This document shows positions 5,587 through 8,638 of a stretch of 8,638 nucleotides of DNA, in pieces. The position numbers and the translations under genes are program-made. Each line of letters starts with the position of its first letter. The stretch's first letter is position 1. Under the pieces are notes generated by a model. The model made no database searches. It saw nothing but the letters and a program-made list of their open reading frames with translations, and had not been told where the DNA came from. Origin of the DNA: Nitrosomonadaceae bacterium (GTDB lineage: Bacteria > Pseudomonadota > Gammaproteobacteria > Burkholderiales > Nitrosomonadaceae); NCBI GenBank assembly GCA_919902625.1, contig CAKKRO010000200.1, positions 1 through 8,638 on the forward strand, read 5' to 3'.

Positions 5587-7064
5587 GGCGTGCCTGGTTT
5601 CAGGTTGAGTAATCGGTACAACTGCGCGGTATCCAGATATTGATCCACGCAATCCGCCAATCGATCAATCGCGGCATCGCGTATCGCATGATAATCCGGT
5701 GTGATGGCCTGTTCATCCAATCCGGCCCAGGCTAATAGCCCACTGCAAGCGGCAGGCGATTCAAAAATGCCATGCAGATAGGTGCCCAATATCAATCCAT
5801 CCTCGCTCATTGCGCCGTCATCACCCTGCGCCAGGTGAATGGCAGGCTGGTAATGTGCGTAATAAGTAGTGACACCGGCATGGATCTCGTAGCCGGTTAC
5901 CGCAGAATCATCAAATGCCAGTGTTCCCTGTGTGTTGCGTAATAACTTGCCGGGTTGCAGAGCCGTCTGCATATCAAAGAAAGCAAATCCTGAGGCGCTA
6001 CCGGCATCTCCTTCAAGACCAGCGGGATCATGAATGGATTTTCCCAACATCTGGAAGCCGCCGCAAATACCGATGAGTTTCCCACTATAGCGTAAATGCC
6101 GATGGATAGCGATTTCCCAGCCATTCTGACGCAGCCAGTCCAGATCCGCGCGTACGCTTTTTGAGCCCGGTAGAATGATCAGGTCAGCCGATGGAATGGG
6201 CTCGCCGGGGCCTACGAATTGTAGATGGACCTGCGGATGCAGACGCAGCGGGTCAAAGTCCGTATGGTTGCTGATACGTGGCAGCGCCGGAACGATAATC
6301 CGAAGATGTTTCTGCTCTGCCAGTGCGACAAAATCAGTTCTGTGCGGTAAAGCATCTTCCGCTTCCAGATGTAACCCTTGCAGGTAGGGTAAGACGCCCA
6401 ACACAGGTTTGCCGGTATATTGCTCCAGCCAATCCAATCCTGATTGGAGTAACGCCATGTCGCCCCGGAAGCGGTTGATGACGAAACCCTGAATACGCGC
6501 CTGCTCACTTTCGCTGAGCAAAGCCAGCGTGCCCGCCAGGTGAGCGAACACACCGCCCCGGTCAATATCGGCAATGAGAATGACCGGACAATCGACAGCT
6601 TCTGCAAAACCCATGTTGGCAATATCATTGGCGCGCAAATTGATTTCAGCCGGTGAACCGGCGCCTTCCACGATAATGGCGTCGTATTGCCCGGAGAGCC
6701 GCGTATACGATTCAAGCACCGCCTTGAGTGCAATGGACTTGTAATCGTGGAAGCCGCAGGCATCCATCTCGGCGATTGCGTGGCCATGAATGATGACCTG
6801 CGCGCATTGATCGGTATTCGGTTTGAGTAATATCGGATTCATATCGGTATGCGGTGCCAATCCGGCAGCCAATGCCTGCACCGCCTGTGCCCGGCCGATT
6901 TCTCCCCCATCCACACTGACGGCGCTGTTGAGCGCCATATTCTGCGGTTTAAAAGGGACAACACGCACCCCCTGCCGCACCAGCCAACGGCATAATGCGG
7001 TCACCAGCATGCTTTTACCTGCATCCGAAGTGGCGCCCTGGATCATCAGTGTTTGAGCATTCAT
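5583..7064 (-). CDS. cobQ: Cobyric acid synthase (glutamine-dependent amidotransferase)
   Basis: CobQ (CbiP) amidates four side-chain carboxylates (b, d, e, g) of adenosylcobyrinic acid a,c-diamide, using ATP and glutamine, to give adenosylcobyric acid, the substrate of CbiB. The 493 residues are normal length. The N-terminal dethiobiotin-synthetase-like ATPase domain has the P-loop QGATSDAGKS (9-18), FKPQNMALNS and VEGAGSPAEINL. The C-terminal class I glutamine amidotransferase-like domain has its nucleophile Cys334 in GICGGFQMLG and His431 in TYLHGIFE. A longer frame from 7133 would overlap cobD by 73 bases and has no family match at its N-terminus, so ATG 7062-7064 is chosen. It overlaps the cobD stop as ATGA. 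CobQ normally acts in de novo synthesis or salvage of early intermediates, so its presence suggests more than simple cobinamide salvage. Confidence 0.96.
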   Translation of the reverse strand: MNAQTLMIQGATSDAGKSMLVTALCRWLVRQGVRVVPFKPQNMALNSAVSVDGGEIGRAQAVQALAAGLAPHTDMNPILLKPNTDQCAQVIIHGHAIAEMDACGFHDYKSIALKAVLESYTRLSGQYDAIIVEGAGSPAEINLRANDIANMGFAEAVDCPVILIADIDRGGVFAHLAGTLALLSESEQARIQGFVINRFRGDMALLQSGLDWLEQYTGKPVLGVLPYLQGLHLEAEDALPHRTDFVALAEQKHLRIIVPALPRISNHTDFDPLRLHPQVHLQFVGPGEPIPSADLIILPGSKSVRADLDWLRQNGWEIAIHRHLRYSGKLIGICGGFQMLGKSIHDPAGLEGDAGSASGFAFFDMQTALQPGKLLRNTQGTLAFDDSAVTGYEIHAGVTTYYAHYQPAIHLAQGDDGAMSEDGLILGTYLHGIFESPAACSGLLAWAGLDEQAITPDYHAIRDAAIDRLADCVDQYLDTAQLYRLLNLKPGTP

Positions 7065-8107
7065 GGCGTGCTTCGTGAGTAACCGGAGAATCTGCGATGG
7101 ATTGGCGCCAATGCGCGATCCAGCCGTTGCCAATCCGGTTCATGCGCCGGCAGGCCAAAGCGTAAACTGGGTGGATCATTCAGATAACGAACCAGAATGC
7201 CCTGAGAAGCCAATTCGTTGTATAGCTCAGCGGCATGGCGTGAAATCACCCATTGAAAAAGGGCACAACCCCCTGCAGGGGGCAACTGATGGTGTGTCAG
7301 CAGGGTTTTCAGACGATTGCCGGCAATCAAAAGATTCCGGCGGGTTTCTTTTTGCCACAGGATATCCTGAAGCGCCTGGGTGGCTGCCCAGCGTGCGGGC
7401 GTATTGACCGTCCAAGGTCCCAGCAGATGATTCAGTTGTTTAAGAAGCGCTGGTTGCGCGCAGACAAAACCCACCCGCGCACCCGCCAGTCCAAAAAATT
7501 TCCCCAAGGAACGCAACACGATCAATCCAGGCCGGGTTGCATAGGCAGCCAAACTGAATTCAGGTGTGGCGTCCATAAAAGCCTCATCCACAATGAGCCA
7601 GCCACCCCGTTCGGCCAGTTGCGCATGCCAATCAAGCAATGTGGCTACCGGAAAAACAGCGCCCGTGGGATTGTTCGGATGGATGATGACCAGCACATCG
7701 GTGCTGGGTATCGCCTGTTCAATTTGATCAGGAGCGACGGCCGTTACGCGATGGTGATTGCGCTGCCAGGCATGGGCATGTTCGGCATAGCCGGGATGCA
7801 ATACGCTGACCCGCGCTGGGACGCGTAACAGGGGCAATGCCTGAATGGCGGACTGGGAACCTGCAACCGGTAACAGATTATCAGCGCCATAATACCGGCA
7901 GGCAACGGCAGGCAGACCATCCTCCTCTTCGGGTAATCGCACCCACGTCGAGGCTGGCAACGCCTTGACCGGCCACCCATTGGGATTGATGCCGGTAGAA
8001 AGATCCAGCCACTGTTCCAATGGAATGGCAAACTGTGCCGCTACGGTTCGCAGGCGTCCACCATGCGGCAATAAACCACTTTGATCAAAAGGCGCTAATG
8101 TGTTCAA
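7061..8107 (-). CDS. cobD: L-threonine-O-3-phosphate decarboxylase (PLP-dependent)
   Basis: CobD in Salmonella naming (CobC in Pseudomonas), a fold-type I aminotransferase-like enzyme. It decarboxylates L-threonine O-3-phosphate to (R)-1-amino-2-propanol O-2-phosphate, the linker that CbiB attaches to cobyric acid. The 348 residues are normal length. Visible motifs are HGGRL, LDLSTGINPNG, HPNNPTG, VDEAFMD, then SLGKFFGLAGARVGF with the PLP lysine Lys203, and LRFGLP near the C-terminus. The start is TTG at 8105-8107, supported by GGGAGAA 9 bases upstream; the nearby ATG and GTG in another frame reach a stop at once. It overlaps cbiB by 23 bases and cobQ by 4 bases. Histidinol-phosphate aminotransferase is the main alternative, but the motifs and position between cbiB and cobQ favour CobD. 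Confidence 0.93.
   Translation of the reverse strand: MNTLAPFDQSGLLPHGGRLRTVAAQFAIPLEQWLDLSTGINPNGWPVKALPASTWVRLPEEEDGLPAVACRYYGADNLLPVAGSQSAIQALPLLRVPARVSVLHPGYAEHAHAWQRNHHRVTAVAPDQIEQAIPSTDVLVIIHPNNPTGAVFPVATLLDWHAQLAERGGWLIVDEAFMDATPEFSLAAYATRPGLIVLRSLGKFFGLAGARVGFVCAQPALLKQLNHLLGPWTVNTPARWAATQALQDILWQKETRRNLLIAGNRLKTLLTHHQLPPAGGCALFQWVISRHAAELYNELASQGILVRYLNDPPSLRFGLPAHEPDWQRLDRALAPIHRRFSGYSRSTP
7269..7282. repeat. 14-bp perfect palindrome in cobD
   Basis: CCCCCTGCAGGGGG is its own reverse complement: five C's, TGCA, five G's. It encodes part of a PPAGG turn near the C-terminal third of CobD. No function is evident, and codon constraint for a Pro-Pro-Ala-Gly-Gly run could produce it. Confidence 0.4.
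7315..7328. repeat. 14-bp perfect palindrome in cobD
   Basis: GATTGCCGGCAATC is its own reverse complement. It lies 32 bases from the CCCCCTGCAGGGGG palindrome at 7269-7282 and within the same gene. About 0.5 such sites are expected by chance in a window this size, so it is listed mainly because of the clustering. Confidence 0.3.
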
Positions 8108-8638
8108 TGCACCATTCTCCCGCGCAGATAACGATTAGCCAGAGTACCAGTGAACGCTGGATCAGCCGCAGCGGCTGATCAATATCCTGAATGTCAGGAA
8201 TACGCCCGATTCCCAGCAACGGGCGTGATTCCATCTTGCCGTGATAGCAGGCCGGGCCGCCCAGAGAAAGACCCAGGCTGCCTGCGCCAGCGGCCATGAC
8301 AGGGCCTGCATTGGGGCTCTTCCAAAGTGTTCCCTGCGTTTGCCAGCAAACAAAAGCATTGCGCGCACTGCCGCACAGGCTATAGCTGAGCGCAGTGAGC
8401 CGTGCAGGGATAAAATTCAGCACATCATCCAGACGTGCAGCAGCCCAGCCAAAATGGTTGTAGCGATCGTTGCGGTAACCCCACATGGCATCCAACGTAT
8501 TGATGAGCCGGTAGGCGATAGCACCGGGCGCACCAGCCAGCACAAACCAGAAGATAGCGCCAAAGATTGCATCATTGCCATTTTCCAGCACAGATTCAAT
8601 GGTTCCCTGGGTGATGCCCACGCGATCCAGTTGATGCG
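8085..8638 (-). CDS. cbiB: Adenosylcobinamide-phosphate synthase (partial, N-terminus outside window)
   Basis: CbiB (CobD in Pseudomonas naming), an integral membrane enzyme that condenses adenosylcobyric acid with aminopropanol phosphate from CobD to give adenosylcobinamide phosphate. The frame is open to the window edge, so about 183 C-terminal residues of an expected 310-320 are visible. Family motifs are TIESVLENGNDAIFGAIFW, GAPGAIAYRLINTLDAMWGY, FGWAAARLDDVLNFIPARL and SPNAGPVMAAGAG, then LGLSLGGPACYHGK and a final hydrophobic helix. The ENGNDAIFGAIFW form replaces the ENxxDGVIAPLF of many other CbiB proteins; from memory it is the usual beta/gammaproteobacterial variant. A GTG at 8621 is internal, because the frame continues upstream with HQLDR. 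The stop lies 23 bases inside cobD. It is the first visible gene of the operon; any promoter or B12 riboswitch lies beyond 8638. Confidence 0.94.
   Translation of the reverse strand, partial: HQLDRVGITQGTIESVLENGNDAIFGAIFWFVLAGAPGAIAYRLINTLDAMWGYRNDRYNHFGWAAARLDDVLNFIPARLTALSYSLCGSARNAFVCWQTQGTLWKSPNAGPVMAAGAGSLGLSLGGPACYHGKMESRPLLGIGRIPDIQDIDQPLRLIQRSLVLWLIVICAGEWCIEHISAF
8115..8121 (-). promoter_or_regulatory. Ribosome binding site that sets the TTG start of cobD
   Basis: The minus strand reads GGGAGAA here, with GGAG 9 bases before TTG 8105-8107. No ATG or GTG is available in the cobD frame nearby, so this site is the main reason for choosing the TTG. Confidence 0.6.
8160..8180. repeat. 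21-nt perfect palindrome in cbiB
   Basis: GATCAGCCGC (8160-8169) and GCGGCTGATC (8171-8180) are exact reverse complements around a single central A. As RNA it would fold as an 8-bp stem with a 5-base loop. No T run follows on either strand, so it is not a terminator. It overlaps the DQPLRLI codons near the 3' end of cbiB, about 50 bases before the cobD start. It could be a protein-binding site or an mRNA structure affecting cobD translation, but the function is unknown. Confidence 0.5.

Noticed and set aside
5587..5652. N-terminal extension of cobU to 5652
   Set aside because: The added residues do not fit the family. The P-loop normally lies about 10 residues from the N-terminus, as with ATG 5586.
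6212..6787. A 191-codon open frame on the minus strand in another frame
   Set aside because: It is a shadow of cobQ in a shifted frame, and the cobQ reading is supported along its full length.
7065..7133. N-terminal extension of cobQ to 7133
   Set aside because: It would overlap cobD by 73 bases, adds residues outside the family, and the ATGA overlap at 7061-7064 gives a better start.
7253..7828. A 191-codon open frame on the plus strand
   Set aside because: It lies wholly antisense to cobD, whose motifs are unmistakable. The translation is rich in Arg, Pro and Cys and shows no family features.
8500..8638. Cobalamin riboswitch at the head of the operon
   Set aside because: This part is still inside the cbiB coding frame. 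Any riboswitch would lie beyond the window.

Overview
The window reads as a piece of a betaproteobacterial chromosome, most likely from an ammonia oxidiser of the Nitrosomonas type. This is an inference from gene content: a copC-copD pair follows directly on the C-terminal end of a membrane-anchored protein that would fit AmoD/AmoE, and the late cobalamin genes match beta/gammaproteobacterial families. No RNA gene, insertion sequence, CRISPR array or phage gene is visible. No gene-free stretch exceeds 300 bases; the longest is about 111 bases (62-172).

Plus strand, 1-2604: the last 19 codons of an upstream membrane protein (stop at 59-61); a short intergenic region with an imperfect stem-loop; copC (GTG start at 173); and, 2 bases later, a large copD. 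CopC is a secreted protein that binds Cu(II). The copD product is a fusion. About ten predicted membrane helices that include the CopD domain are followed by a monohaem cytochrome c domain and then a thioredoxin/SCO-like domain. That last domain lacks the usual cysteines but keeps a SCO-like histidine. Loop charges place both C-terminal domains in the periplasm, where CopC also acts. A small hairpin with a T-rich tail follows copD.

Minus strand, 8638-2639: a tightly packed, convergent cobalamin operon in the transcription order cbiB (5' end outside the window), cobD, cobQ, cobU, cobT, cobC, cobS. Salmonella-style names are used. Adjacent genes overlap by 1-23 bases, except for a 13-base gap between cobT and cobC. 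CobQ makes cobyric acid. CobD makes aminopropanol phosphate and CbiB attaches it. CobU activates adenosylcobinamide with GMP. CobT and CobC make alpha-ribazole, and CobS joins the two halves. No corrin-ring gene and no corrinoid adenosyltransferase gene lies in the window.

Unexplained structure: several strong perfect inverted repeats lie inside the cob genes. The best is a 12-bp hairpin followed by six T's on the plus strand, inside cobC. It has the form of an intrinsic terminator pointing against the cob operon, and could stop transcripts reading through from copD. A 21-nt palindrome lies in cbiB. By eye, copCD is more AT-rich than the cob operon.
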